A stretch of 15,775 nucleotides of DNA from CAZEZY01 sp964516635 (GCA_964516635.1 CAZEZY010000052.1:1-15775); one strand, 5' to 3'. Shown: positions 1 through 7,699, counted from the stretch's first letter. Notes: a model not told the origin generated them from the letters alone. Numbers and translations are program-made.

Positions 1-553
1 GCACGATGTACTGAGCCACCTGGGTGTAGGTGATGCCCTTCATGCCGCCGAACACGGCGTAGAAGAACACGATGCCCATGCCCATGTAGATGCCCACGTC
101 GGCAGACACGTTCAGGAAGCGGGCAAAGGTCACGCCCACGCCAGTCATCTGACCCACGATGTACACCACGCAGATGATCAGCAGGCAGACCACGGCAACG
201 GTGCGAGCCGTCTGGGAGTAGTAACGGTCGCCGATGAACTCGGGCACCGTGAAACGGCCAAACTTGCGAAGGTACGGCGCCAGCAGCATGGCCAGCAGCA
301 CGTAGCCACCTGTCCAGCCCATCAGGAACACGGCACCGCCGTGACCCATGGTGGAGAGGAGACCGGCCATGGAGATGAAGGAGGCGGCCGACATCCAGTC
401 AGCGGCGGTGGCCATCCCGTTGGTGACGGGGTTCACACCGGAACCTGCCACGTAGAACTCGGAAGTGCTGGCGGCACGCGCCCAGAAGGCGATGCCGAGG
501 TAGAGCGCGAAGCTCGCGCCCACCACCAGGTAAATGACGGTTTGAAGTTCCAT
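1..553 (-). CDS. Sodium:solute symporter large subunit, ActP/VC_2705-like (partial, N-terminal part)
   Basis: Inner-membrane sodium/solute symporter of the SSS family, of the type that transports acetate or other short carboxylates. Only the first 184 codons are present; the C-terminal two thirds lie beyond the left edge. The visible part opens with a membrane helix (MELQTVIYLVVGASFALYLG), then a loop with FYVAGSGVNPVTNG, and the conserved ADWMSAASFISMAG stretch near residues 51-64, followed by several further hydrophobic segments. It starts 21 bp after the stop of the DUF4212 gene. That pairing is diagnostic of the two-component symporters in which a small DUF4212 subunit accompanies an ActP-like large subunit. 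An AAGG about 10 nt before the ATG can serve as ribosome binding site. The exact substrate cannot be told from this sequence; acetate is the best guess from family knowledge. Confidence 0.9.
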   Translation of the reverse strand, partial: MELQTVIYLVVGASFALYLGIAFWARAASTSEFYVAGSGVNPVTNGMATAADWMSAASFISMAGLLSTMGHGGAVFLMGWTGGYVLLAMLLAPYLRKFGRFTVPEFIGDRYYSQTARTVAVVCLLIICVVYIVGQMTGVGVTFARFLNVSADVGIYMGMGIVFFYAVFGGMKGITYTQVAQYIV

Positions 554-574
554 GTTCAATTGCCTTTGTGGTGG

Positions 575-832
575 TTACTCTTCGACGTTGAACTTGCGGT
601 CAATCTGGCCCATCTTCACGGCATAGAAAAAGATCAGGCCAATGAAGATGTAGATAGAACCTTGTTGCCCGAACCAGAAGCCCAGCGGGTAGCCACCGAG
701 ATGGAAGTTGTTGAGCACGGGGGCAAAAATGATGGCAAAACCGTAGGCCACAACGGCCCAGACGATCAGGATGCCTGTCAGTAATCGAAGCGTTGCAGAC
801 CAGTAGGCCTTTGCATTGTCTTCACTTGTCAT
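575..832 (-). CDS. DUF4212 small subunit of sodium:solute symporter
   Basis: Small membrane protein of 85 residues with two hydrophobic helices: one around LLTGILIVWAVVAYGFAIIF, the other around IYIFIGLIFFYAVKM. This is the layout of the DUF4212 family, known as the small partner of ActP-like symporters. The symporter gene follows at once, so the two are surely cotranscribed. Two in-frame ATGs exist, at 841 and 832. The GAGGAG Shine-Dalgarno touches the first ATG but sits 9 nt before the second, so I chose 832 (protein begins MTSEDNAKAYW). The role of the small subunit is not well defined; assembly or regulation of the transporter is inference. Confidence 0.88.
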   Translation of the reverse strand: MTSEDNAKAYWSATLRLLTGILIVWAVVAYGFAIIFAPVLNNFHLGGYPLGFWFGQQGSIYIFIGLIFFYAVKMGQIDRKFNVEE

Positions 833-841
833 AAACGTCAT

Positions 842-847
842 CTCCTC
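842..847 (-). promoter_or_regulatory. Ribosome binding site deciding the DUF4212 start
   Basis: GAGGAG on the minus strand lies directly against the ATG at 841 (no spacing) and 9 nt before the ATG at 832. A zero-length spacer is not workable, so this site supports 832 as the start. Confidence 0.7.
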
Positions 848-955
848 GGAGTGATGGCTTGAAACGGTGGCGAACCACCGAACTCGAACACCGCAAAAGG
901 GAACTCGCGATATTGCAGGGACGACTGTCGATTCCGATCCTTACAGCGAACTTAT

Positions 956-980
956 CAAAACGTCCGTTTCAAGCCGGACC
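956..980 (-). terminator. Weak terminator-like hairpin after cobT
   Basis: On the minus strand, GTCCG, an 8-nt loop and CGGAC form a 5-bp stem, followed by GTTTTG. It lies just past the cobT stop and before the symporter operon, where the end of the cobalamin operon is expected. The stem is short and the T-run has only four bases, so this is a modest candidate. Confidence 0.35.
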
Positions 981-997
981 TAGGGTAAGTCCTTAGG
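979..997. promoter_or_regulatory. Imperfect inverted repeat, possible operator
   Basis: The sequence CCTAGGGTAAGTCCTTAGG is an imperfect palindrome (CCTA-n-GG-n5-CC-n-TAGG). It overlaps the stop codon of cobT and lies about 150 bp upstream of the symporter operon start. Size and symmetry suit a dimeric regulator, but no known factor is identified. It may have arisen by chance. Confidence 0.3.
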
Positions 998-2054
998 CAC
1001 TTTTTGCTACGGGAACACCCGAGGTGCTGACCCCGGCGTCCTCGAAGCTGGCCATGTCGTTCAGGAGGGCTGCGGCAGAGACGAGCAAGGGCCACGCCAG
1101 GGCCGCTCCACTGCCCTCTCCCAGGCGCAGACCAAGGTCCAGCAAGGGTGTGGCTTTGAGGGCCGCCAGCATGAGCGCATGCCCTCTTTCGCCTGACTGG
1201 TGGGCAAACACGCAGCGCTGCAGCACAGCGGGTTGCAAGCGCGACGCCACCAGCACGGCCGCAGAAGTGATGAAGCCATCCACCAGCACCACGCGCCGCT
1301 CGGCAGCGGCCTGGAGCACAGCACCGGTCAGGGTGGCGATTTCGAAGCCGCCCAGGGCCGCCAGCGCCTCCAGCGGCGTGGACGCGTGTTCATGGCGCTG
1401 CAGCACCCGGCGGAGCACCTCGATCTTGCGCTGCACGCCCGGCGCATCCAGCCCAGTGCCGGCGCCGGTACTGTCGGCAATGTCCAAGCCGCAGAGACGA
1501 GACAGCAGCATGGCGGCCGCCGAGGTGTTGCCAATGCCCATTTCGCCCAGCAGCAGCACGTTGCCAGGTAACTGGCGCACCACATCCACCCCGTTGGCCA
1601 TGGCCTGCAGGCACTGCTCGGCCGTCATGGCGGGCGCCCGGGTGGCATCGGCCGTGCCATGGGCCACCTTGCGGAGGAGCAAGCCAGGCCGAGGCGAGAA
1701 GTCGTGCGCCACGCCGCAGTCCACCACGGTGAGGCCCAGGCCATGCTGGCGGGCCAGCACGCTCACGGCGGCGCCACCCGCCAGAAAGTTTTCCACCATC
1801 TGCCAGGTCACGTCACTGGGATAGGCCGACACCCCTTGCGCCGCCAGCCCGTGGTCGGCGGCGCAAACCAGCATCTGTGGCTGCCGCAGTTGTGGCGATT
1901 CGGTGCCGAGGATGCTGGCCAGACGCAAGGCCAGGGACTCGATCTGGCCCAACGAGCCCAAGGGCTTGGTTTTCTGGTCAAGCTTGTGCTGGATGCGCTG
2001 CGCGAGGGCTGGGTGGGTGATGGAAGGAACCTCTGGAATAGACAGGGGCGTCAT
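993..2054 (-). CDS. cobT: Nicotinate-nucleotide:dimethylbenzimidazole phosphoribosyltransferase
   Basis: CobT activates the lower ligand of cobalamin: it transfers phosphoribose from nicotinate mononucleotide to 5,6-dimethylbenzimidazole, giving alpha-ribazole phosphate for nucleotide-loop assembly in the cytoplasm. Visible family signatures are KPLGSLGQIE (residues 30-39), AADHG (65-69), GEMGIGNTSAAA (170-181) and the C-terminal LGEGSGAALA (311-320), whose glutamate (E313) corresponds to the catalytic glutamate of the Salmonella enzyme. The start at 2054 gives 353 residues, close to the usual 350-360. An upstream ATG at 2099 adds 15 residues that do not look like the family; neither start has a clear Shine-Dalgarno. 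It is the last gene of the riboswitch-led operon, right after the BtuF-like gene, which fits scavenging of incomplete corrinoids. Other salvage genes such as cobU and cobS are not in this window. Confidence 0.95.
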   Translation of the reverse strand: MTPLSIPEVPSITHPALAQRIQHKLDQKTKPLGSLGQIESLALRLASILGTESPQLRQPQMLVCAADHGLAAQGVSAYPSDVTWQMVENFLAGGAAVSVLARQHGLGLTVVDCGVAHDFSPRPGLLLRKVAHGTADATRAPAMTAEQCLQAMANGVDVVRQLPGNVLLLGEMGIGNTSAAAMLLSRLCGLDIADSTGAGTGLDAPGVQRKIEVLRRVLQRHEHASTPLEALAALGGFEIATLTGAVLQAAAERRVVLVDGFITSAAVLVASRLQPAVLQRCVFAHQSGERGHALMLAALKATPLLDLGLRLGEGSGAALAWPLLVSAAALLNDMASFEDAGVSTSGVPVAKSA

Positions 2055-2102
2055 GGTCTGGATACAGGTTGGTTGGCGTGATGGAAAATTCACAAACATG
2101 GT

Positions 2103-2918
2103 TTAGCCATGCGCCAAACGCCATGCATGAATGATGCGGTGCAGTTGCTGAACACCGTCCGTGAGCGCGGCCGGACCCGGCTGAAGGATGTCTGCCGACT
2201 TGATCTCGAAAAGCTGCCTGTTGCGCACCGCTGGCACCTCTGCCCATCCAGCGCGAACAGCCACTTTTTCAGGCCGGAATTTCTTGCCGCACCAGGAGCC
2301 GATCACGATGTCCGGGGCACGCTGAACGATTTCGGCGCCGTCGGCAATGATGCGGTCTTTGCCCATGGGCTGTGTGGCCAGTTCGGGGAAAATGTCAACA
2401 CCACCGGCCAAGGTCAGCAACTCCGACACCCAGCGAATGGCACTGAGGTGCGGCTCGTCCCATTCCTCGAAAAACACACGGGGGCGGCGTTTGCCTTGCG
2501 CATCCAGCGCCGTGGCAGACTGTGCAATGGAATCGAGCTGGGCACGCATGATGGCCATGCGTTGCAGCCCTTGCTCGGCACAACCCACCATGGCCGCAAC
2601 CTGAAACAGCATGGAAAAAATCTCTTCCACGCTGCGCTGGTTGAACACCGTGACCTGAACGCCGGCCCGGATCAGGGCAGCGGCAATATCGGCCTGCAGG
2701 TCGGAAAAACCCAGCACCGCGTCTGGCCGAAGTGCCAGGATTTTGTCTATCTTGGCCGTCAGGAAAGCGCTGACCTTGGGCTTTTCTTCCCGTGCACGCC
2801 GCGGCCTCACGGTGTATCCGCTGATGCCGACAATCCGAGCCTCCTGCCCCAGCAGATACAGCCACTCGGTGGTTTCTTCGGTCAGACAAACCATGCGCTG
2901 GGGGCCATGTGACGTCAT
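2103..2918 (-). CDS. BtuF-like cobalamin-binding protein without a signal peptide
   Basis: This 271-residue protein has the fold signature of BtuF/FecB-type corrinoid- and siderophore-binding proteins (COG0614-like): an N-terminal MVCLTEETTEWLYLLG, then IDKILALRPDAVLGFSD around residues 57-73, and the FFEEWDEP stretch at 149-156. The second lobe contains LAGGVDIFPE and the APDIVIGSWCG strand at 201-211. Unlike the btuF product in the same operon it has no hydrophobic leader, so it should stay in the cytoplasm as encoded. I chose the ATG at 2918 because GGAGAG lies at suitable spacing; a TTG three bases earlier is also open. It sits between btuD and cobT, and its stop is next to the start of cobT. 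Such signal-less proteins occur in other proteobacteria, usually named only 'cobalamin-binding protein'. A role as an intracellular corrinoid carrier is inference. Confidence 0.85.
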   Translation of the reverse strand: MTSHGPQRMVCLTEETTEWLYLLGQEARIVGISGYTVRPRRAREEKPKVSAFLTAKIDKILALRPDAVLGFSDLQADIAAALIRAGVQVTVFNQRSVEEIFSMLFQVAAMVGCAEQGLQRMAIMRAQLDSIAQSATALDAQGKRRPRVFFEEWDEPHLSAIRWVSELLTLAGGVDIFPELATQPMGKDRIIADGAEIVQRAPDIVIGSWCGKKFRPEKVAVRAGWAEVPAVRNRQLFEIKSADILQPGPAALTDGVQQLHRIIHAWRLAHG

Positions 2919-3001
2919 CAATCGCTCTCCAATCCCTGAAACGCACCGCTCATGAGTGATCGGTCAGCGCCATTTTCATGCAGGGGGTTCGGGTTCTTGT
3001 T

Positions 3002-3730
3002 TTAACTCGCCAGGACTATCGGCGGGGTTGACGCCAGATCAACCATCACGTCAACACCATACACGCTCGACAGAATTGCTGGATTCAAGACCTGCGAAAC
3101 AGGGCCAGCGGCCACCAACTCGCCCTTTTGCATGAGCGCGAGCTGATCGCAATAGCGGGCAGCCAGCGACAGATCATGCAAAGCCACCACGACCGCACGG
3201 CCTTGTCTGGCATAGGTCTGCAACGCCTGCGCAATCTGTTGTTGGTACAACAAATCCAGACTGGCCACCGGTTCATCGGCCAGCAGCACCTCGGGGTGGC
3301 CGGCCAACACCCGCGCCAGCCAGACGCGAGCCTGCTGCCCGCCCGACAACTGGTTCACCGGCATACCGGCATAGGCTTGCACACCGGCCTGCTGCATGGC
3401 AGCCTCAATGGCCTGGGCATCGTCGTCCTGCCAGGGCAAACGACCCAGGCTCACGACATCGCGGACGCTCAAGGCCCACGCACTCTGGCTGCGCTGGGGA
3501 AGCAGGCCGAGACGGCGCGCCCGCTCGCGAGCCGCCATTCGATCGAGACACTCATCACCCAACTTCACCTGACCCGAAGTGGGTAACAACCCGGCCATGG
3601 CGTGCAGCAAGCTGGATTTGCCCGACCCATTGGGGCCGATCAGCCCCCAAATCTGACCAGGCAAGACGTGCAGCGACACCTCACGCAAGCGGCCCGGAGC
3701 CGATGCCTTCGAAATGCTCAGCCCTGCCAT
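3002..3730 (-). CDS. btuD: Cobalamin ABC transporter ATPase, BtuD-like
   Basis: Nucleotide-binding subunit of an importer in the FecE/BtuD family, powering corrinoid uptake across the inner membrane. In the 242-residue product the motifs come in the standard order: Walker A GPNGSGKSS (32-40), Q-loop glutamine 79 in LLPQR, signature LSGGQQ (128-133), Walker B VLLADEP (148-154) and H-loop histidine 185 in ALHDLS. All are intact, so it should be active. The ATG at 3730 has GGAAGGA about 9 nt upstream and overlaps the end of btuC by 13 bp, indicating translational coupling. The reading frame stays open upstream to 3850, but that part lies inside btuC and is not family-like. The assignment to cobalamin rather than iron-siderophore rests on the riboswitch and on cobT in the operon. 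Confidence 0.93.
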   Translation of the reverse strand: MAGLSISKASAPGRLREVSLHVLPGQIWGLIGPNGSGKSSLLHAMAGLLPTSGQVKLGDECLDRMAARERARRLGLLPQRSQSAWALSVRDVVSLGRLPWQDDDAQAIEAAMQQAGVQAYAGMPVNQLSGGQQARVWLARVLAGHPEVLLADEPVASLDLLYQQQIAQALQTYARQGRAVVVALHDLSLAARYCDQLALMQKGELVAAGPVSQVLNPAILSSVYGVDVMVDLASTPPIVLAS

Positions 3731-4707
3731 TGTTTGCGTTCCTTCCAGATCAGCCAGATGAACAAGGGGGAGCCAATCAACGCGGTGATGACACCGAGCT
3801 TGATTTCTCGGCCGGGCGGCATGAGGCGCACCAGCATGTCGGCCACACAAACCAGAACGGCCCCCGACAAGGCCGATGGCAGAAGCAGGCGGTCAGGCCG
3901 ATGGCCCACCCAACGCCGCAGCAAGTGCGGCACGATCAGCCCGACAAAACCAATCGCGCCAGCCACGGACACCGCAGAACCCACGAGCACAGCCGCTGCC
4001 AGCACCACTCGCCTGCTGTGGGTTGCAAAGTGGTATCCGAGGCTGTGCGCCACCTGCTCGCCCAAGCTGATGGCCGCCAGGAAAGGCCGCTCCCGCCAGA
4101 GGATCACCCAGCCCAACAGCAAAGCCGGGAGGAGCAGCCCCACGTGCTGCATGCTCCGGTCTGCCACCGAACCCAGCAACCAGAAAACCAGCTCCTGCAT
4201 CGCAAACGGACTGGGTGCAAAGTTCAATGCGGTGGCCAGCAAAGCCCCCGAAATGGTGGAGATGGCCAGGCCAGCCAGCAACACCATCGAGGCCTGTGCG
4301 GAACCGGCCAGCCACAACATGAGCACCATGGCCACCGCCGCGCCCAGCAAACCCGCCAAGGCCGGGGCAAACAAACCAGCCGCCGGAAAAACCCCAAAAT
4401 AGAAAACGGCCGCTGCACCCAAAGCAGCGCCCTGACTGGCCCCCGTCAGGCCTGGATCGGCCAGAGGGTTGCGCAACAAACCCTGCAGTGCGGCGCCACT
4501 CAACCCCAGCGCAGCACCGACCAGCAAAGCCAGCAGGGTGCGCGGCAACCGAATCTCACCCACCACCATGGCAGCAGCAGAAGGCGTCTGGGCAAGCCAG
4601 TCGCTCAAACCCGCCCACACGTCCACCGGCACCGAACCCATGCCGAGCGAAGCCACTGCGGCTCCACAGAGCAGCACTGTCAGAACAGGGTTGAGCCATC
4701 GGTTCAT
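3718..4707 (-). CDS. btuC: Cobalamin ABC transporter permease, BtuC/FecCD family
   Basis: Membrane permease of 329 residues, the usual size for BtuC. It consists almost wholly of hydrophobic helices and carries typical FecCD elements: RTLLALLVGAALGLSGAALQ followed by NPLADPGLTGASQGAALG in the N-terminal third, and GAIGFVGLIVPHLLRRWVG in the C-terminal third, the coupling region that contacts the ATPase. About nine to ten transmembrane helices can be seen. The ATG at 4707 overlaps the stop of btuF as ATGA, so translation is coupled. The frame remains open far upstream, up to 5076, inside btuF; that extension is low-complexity shadow sequence and was dropped. Its protein partners are the adjacent btuF and btuD products. 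Confidence 0.93.
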   Translation of the reverse strand: MNRWLNPVLTVLLCGAAVASLGMGSVPVDVWAGLSDWLAQTPSAAAMVVGEIRLPRTLLALLVGAALGLSGAALQGLLRNPLADPGLTGASQGAALGAAAVFYFGVFPAAGLFAPALAGLLGAAVAMVLMLWLAGSAQASMVLLAGLAISTISGALLATALNFAPSPFAMQELVFWLLGSVADRSMQHVGLLLPALLLGWVILWRERPFLAAISLGEQVAHSLGYHFATHSRRVVLAAAVLVGSAVSVAGAIGFVGLIVPHLLRRWVGHRPDRLLLPSALSGAVLVCVADMLVRLMPPGREIKLGVITALIGSPLFIWLIWKERKQWQG

Positions 4708-5495
4708 GGTTGGAGTTGTTCGATCAAGTGGTACATCCACGGCCCAGGGCATTGCCAGCGCCAGTCGTCGGTCTGGATCCACCGCTCGGGGGGTACCGCA
4801 CGTTGGAGCACCGGATGCTGAGCGAACTGATTGGCCAGCGCCGCATGGCGTGGCGCTGACCAGACAATGGCATCGGGCGGATGCGCCGCCACAGCCTCCA
4901 GATCGAGCTTCACATGGCCATTGTGCTCGATGTAATTGACCCACCCGGCACGGGTGATCAGGCTGTCTTCGAATGTGTTGCGCCCTGTGCCATAGCCATT
5001 GGGCCCCAGCAACAGCAATCGACCGTGGCTCTGACCGCTGACATGAGCAGGAACGGTCTGAGGCGTCCGAGGCCAAGCCGACGCCGACTGGCCAGTCAAT
5101 GCCTGCATGGTCAACTCCATGCCGGCCAGATCGTCCAGCGTTTGTGGCAATGGCATGACCACCACCTTCACGCCCAGCGACTCCAGGCGCTGACGCAGCA
5201 TGAACGCATTGAACTCACCGACCAGTACCACGTCGGGCTGCAGGGAGAGTATTTGTTCCAGAGACCCATTGTGGGTTGGCCGCTCGGCCAAAGCCTTTGG
5301 CAACGGAAACCGCCTCACCATGGGAGAGTACGTGACCGACTGACTGCCGGGCGCGTAGTGCGCCAGCAGCCAGTCTGAGCAAAGGTCAAGCGAAACGATG
5401 CGGCTGGGCAGCGGGTGGGCCACCGCGAGACCGGCGCTGAGCAACAAGCCCCATACGCACAGCCAGCACCCATCTGACACCCGCTGCATGGCCAT
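4704..5495 (-). CDS. btuF: Periplasmic corrinoid-binding protein, BtuF-like
   Basis: Soluble binding protein of 263 residues that should carry corrinoids from the outer-membrane receptor to the BtuCD importer. A clear signal peptide is present (hydrophobic WLLCVWGLLL-type core, probable cut after LAVA near residue 26), so the product is periplasmic. The mature part shows SRIVSLDLCSDWLL at the N-terminus, ILSLQPDVVLVGE (82-94) in the first lobe and GRNTFEDSLITRAGWVN (171-187) in the second lobe, as usual in this type III binding-protein family. It starts 2 bp after the btuB stop; an AGG lies 5 nt before the ATG at 5495, and a second ATG at 5489 is also possible. The operon context favours cobalamin over iron-siderophores as ligand. 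Confidence 0.9.
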   Translation of the reverse strand: MAMQRVSDGCWLCVWGLLLSAGLAVAHPLPSRIVSLDLCSDWLLAHYAPGSQSVTYSPMVRRFPLPKALAERPTHNGSLEQILSLQPDVVLVGEFNAFMLRQRLESLGVKVVVMPLPQTLDDLAGMELTMQALTGQSASAWPRTPQTVPAHVSGQSHGRLLLLGPNGYGTGRNTFEDSLITRAGWVNYIEHNGHVKLDLEAVAAHPPDAIVWSAPRHAALANQFAQHPVLQRAVPPERWIQTDDWRWQCPGPWMYHLIEQLQP

Positions 5496-5497
5496 GC

Positions 5498-7366
5498 TTA
5501 CCTGGGCTGGTATTGCAGGGTCAAGAACAAGCCCCTGGGCACGGCGTCATAGCCGTAGGCCAGCTGGTAGTTGCGGTCGAAAACATTCTCGAGCCTGACC
5601 CGGGCCGTCCAGGAGGTCGTGAGTTTTTTTGCGGCGGTCAAGTTCAGCACAGCGTAGGAGGGCAATACCCTCACGCCATCGACCCGATTACCCGACCAGA
5701 CCACTTGCGCATCCCAATCCACACCCATGGCCGCTTTGCCTAAAGCCAGCGAACCGTAACCCTTGGCACGCCGCGCCAGTCGCGTACCGTTCACGGCATT
5801 TCGCGGGTCTTGTGTGACTGCATTCATCTGATAAGTCCAACCCGCCATCTCGCCTTGCAGGCTGACCTCAAAACCTTTGTTCTGCACTTTGCCGATGTTG
5901 AAGTAGTCAGGAGGGCCAAACCGATACTCAATGGCATTGCGGGTCGTGGATTGGAAGCGCACCACCCTGAAGAGTCCTAAAGGCGACTTGTTGGTGATTC
6001 CCACTTCAACAGCACGGTGCTTTTCCGGCACAAGGTTCGGGTTACCGGTGGTGAATGAGGTATCGAACAATTCGCCCACATGAGGCGCCCGAAACGCAGT
6101 CGAGGCCAGCCCCGTCAGCTTCCAGTCATCGGTCAACCAGTAACCCAGACCGATCAGCCATGTCGATGCCGATTCGCGGCTGGCGGCTGAGGCCGAACGG
6201 CTAGCGATCTCGTCGCGCCTGAGGTTCAGCTGATAGTCCAGCCTGGCCTGTTGACCACGGTAGCCCAGGTGATACCCCGAAGATTCGCGCTGGTAACTGG
6301 CGGGTGTTTTGAAGCGTGCATTGGCCGCTTCAGCGCCGAAGGCAAGATGGCCATGGCCCAATCGATAGGTGTTGCTCCAGCCAAGGTTTTCCTGGTCACC
6401 GTCAAAAGAACCGTTGGGTGCGCCGTTGTAGAACTCTCGGTTTTCAAACGACGACTGGGTCAAGGACAGCCGAGATGACCAGTCGGGGGCCAGGTTGAAA
6501 CGGCTGTACACCGTGATGTCGGACGATTGCTGTCTGGAGTTTTGAACATCTGATGGCAATGCCGAGCCGAAAGAAGGGTTGAAGGCACTGTCATACTCCA
6601 CCTGACTACCGATCTCATTGAACAGAACGCCAACAGCCACGTTGTTGGACAAGGTCTTTTCAGCGCTCACAAAAACGGACTCCCGCTCGAACCCGTCCTT
6701 GTCGGGGTTCACACTGGCGTTCTGGCCTGGATTCATGGCAGAGTAACCCCGGGTGTCCAATCGTTGCAACGAAATCCCCATCCGCCAGCTGTCATGGCTG
6801 AGGTTGTAACCGGCCGTCAGTTCCGATGAGCTTCTTGAACCCACGGCCAGGGAAGCCGTTGGCCCTGTCATGGATGCGGCAGAACGTGTAAAGATGAGGA
6901 TGGCCCCGCCCACTGCCGATTCGCCGTACAAAGCCCCCATGTTGCCACGCAGAATTTCCACCCGCTCGATCTGGCTGGGTGGAATGTCGACCAGGTTCAG
7001 GCCGCCCAGGGCATTTCTCTGAAGAGGCACCCCATCAATGAAGACCGCGACGTTGCTGCTGCTTTGACCACGCATGAAAATGGAAGCGAGTGTTCCAGGT
7101 CCACCGTTGCGACCAATCTCGATGCCGGGCTGGCTTTGGATCAAATCCACCAGGGTAGGTGCCTGCGATCGTTCGATCTGTTGTCGCGTGATGACCGAGG
7201 CCGAAGGCAGCACATCAGACAGCTCTTGCGGCACACGGGTGGCCGACACGATGACCGTGTCGAGTTCAGCCGTTTGCGCCGCGGCACCCACAGACATCCC
7301 CCCCAGCAAAGCCAGCACAGCCGCAGGCACACACGCCAAAGGGGCGCGATTCTTGAAAAAAATCAT
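5498..7366 (-). CDS. btuB: TonB-dependent cobalamin outer-membrane receptor, BtuB-like
   Basis: Outer-membrane gated barrel of 622 residues for corrinoid import. A signal peptide runs to about residue 30 (GAAA, then Q). The TonB box is DTVIVSA (36-42), where the TonB protein docks. The plug domain follows (about 47-160) with PGIEIGRNGGPG, SIFMRGQSSSNVAVFIDG and ERVEILRGNMGALYGESAVGG, all classic plug motifs. The rest is beta-barrel, ending VFDRNYQLAYGYDAVPRG and YQPR; the last residue is arginine rather than the usual aromatic residue. It is the first gene behind the cobalamin riboswitch, which supports B12 as cargo. The ATG at 7366 is the only reasonable start because an in-frame stop lies 24 bp upstream; the Shine-Dalgarno is weak, consistent with translational control by the riboswitch. 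Confidence 0.93.
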   Translation of the reverse strand: MIFFKNRAPLACVPAAVLALLGGMSVGAAAQTAELDTVIVSATRVPQELSDVLPSASVITRQQIERSQAPTLVDLIQSQPGIEIGRNGGPGTLASIFMRGQSSSNVAVFIDGVPLQRNALGGLNLVDIPPSQIERVEILRGNMGALYGESAVGGAILIFTRSAASMTGPTASLAVGSRSSSELTAGYNLSHDSWRMGISLQRLDTRGYSAMNPGQNASVNPDKDGFERESVFVSAEKTLSNNVAVGVLFNEIGSQVEYDSAFNPSFGSALPSDVQNSRQQSSDITVYSRFNLAPDWSSRLSLTQSSFENREFYNGAPNGSFDGDQENLGWSNTYRLGHGHLAFGAEAANARFKTPASYQRESSGYHLGYRGQQARLDYQLNLRRDEIASRSASAASRESASTWLIGLGYWLTDDWKLTGLASTAFRAPHVGELFDTSFTTGNPNLVPEKHRAVEVGITNKSPLGLFRVVRFQSTTRNAIEYRFGPPDYFNIGKVQNKGFEVSLQGEMAGWTYQMNAVTQDPRNAVNGTRLARRAKGYGSLALGKAAMGVDWDAQVVWSGNRVDGVRVLPSYAVLNLTAAKKLTTSWTARVRLENVFDRNYQLAYGYDAVPRGLFLTLQYQPR

Positions 7367-7424
7367 GATGAAACCAACACAGAAGCGCCCTCACCGCCTT
7401 CCCCGACAGTGCATGGGCATCACA

Positions 7425-7444
7425 GCATTGCGCAAGCGCAACGC
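7425..7444 (-). promoter_or_regulatory. Hairpin in the riboswitch expression platform
   Basis: On the minus strand GCGTTGCGCTTGCGCAATGC folds into an 8-bp stem (one G-U pair) with a CTTG loop. It starts 5 nt after the closing P1 helix of the cobalamin aptamer. No run of U follows, so it is not a terminator; it may be the element that pairs with an aptamer loop, or part of a switch hiding the btuB translation start. Confidence 0.45.
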
Positions 7445-7449
7445 CACCT

Positions 7450-7664
7450 TGCTGGCCGGTATCCGGGCTGATGGAAACAACCTGAACCGCCTTCCCAGAC
7501 ACCCGTAGGGCGCCCAGTGGCTGGAGATTCAAGCGGGGTTGCAGGGCAACCCGTCCACTTACCGTTGCGGGGGCAGCGCTGGTTAGCGGTGCGATTGGCA
7601 ACAACCACACACCTCCAGCTTCCCGTTTAACCGCTGCTCCAGAGCAGAACAGCGAGCACCAACA
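7450..7664 (-). ncRNA. Cobalamin (B12) riboswitch aptamer
   Basis: Minus-strand leader of btuB. Conserved elements appear in the right order: GGTTAAACGGGAAGC (7632 to 7618), CGCTGCCCCCGCAACGGTAAG (about 7578 to 7558), AGCCACTGG (7522 to 7514), GGGAAGGCGG (7496 to 7487) and the B12 box CAGCCCGGATACCGGCC (7470 to 7454). The ends pair as P1: TGTTGG (7664-7659) with CCAGCA (7455-7450), one G-U pair included. On binding adenosylcobalamin or a related corrinoid, this RNA class lowers expression of the downstream genes, here the uptake and salvage operon btuB to cobT. No intrinsic terminator is seen between the aptamer and the btuB start, so control is probably at translation initiation. It fills most of the 348-bp gap between btuB and the divergent coiled-coil gene. 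Confidence 0.95.
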
Positions 7665-7670
7665 CCTGAC

Positions 7671-7676
7671 ATTCTA
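7671..7676 (-). promoter_or_regulatory. Possible -10 element of the btuB operon
   Basis: TAGAAT on the minus strand (5 of 6 to the sigma-70 consensus) lies 6 nt before the 5' end of the riboswitch aptamer, so a transcript starting just downstream would begin at the aptamer. No good -35 hexamer is seen at 16-18 bp, hence low certainty. Confidence 0.35.
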
Positions 7677-7686
7677 GTTCGCGAAC
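7677..7686. promoter_or_regulatory. Perfect 10-bp palindrome in the btuB/zap divergent region
   Basis: GTTCGCGAAC is a perfect palindrome between the possible -10 of the riboswitch operon and the TACAAT -10-like site of the zap operon. It could be an operator for either direction; at 10 bp in GC-rich DNA it may also be chance. Confidence 0.25.
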
Positions 7687-7699
7687 CTTGCCGGGGCCC

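Noticed and set aside
2919..3001. A second riboswitch or promoter in the gap before the signal-less BtuF-like gene
   Set aside because: The 83-bp gap is too short for a cobalamin aptamer and shows none of its boxes; no convincing -10/-35 pair was found.
3703..4821. Long plus-strand open frame across btuC
   Set aside because: Antisense shadow of btuC; Gln/His/Arg-rich with no domain, while the minus-strand protein is a clear permease.
4708..5076. Upstream extension of the btuC reading frame
   Set aside because: It lies within btuF in another frame, is rich in Arg/Cys/Gly like typical high-GC shadow sequence, and the ATG at 4707 gives the normal BtuC length with an ATGA overlap.
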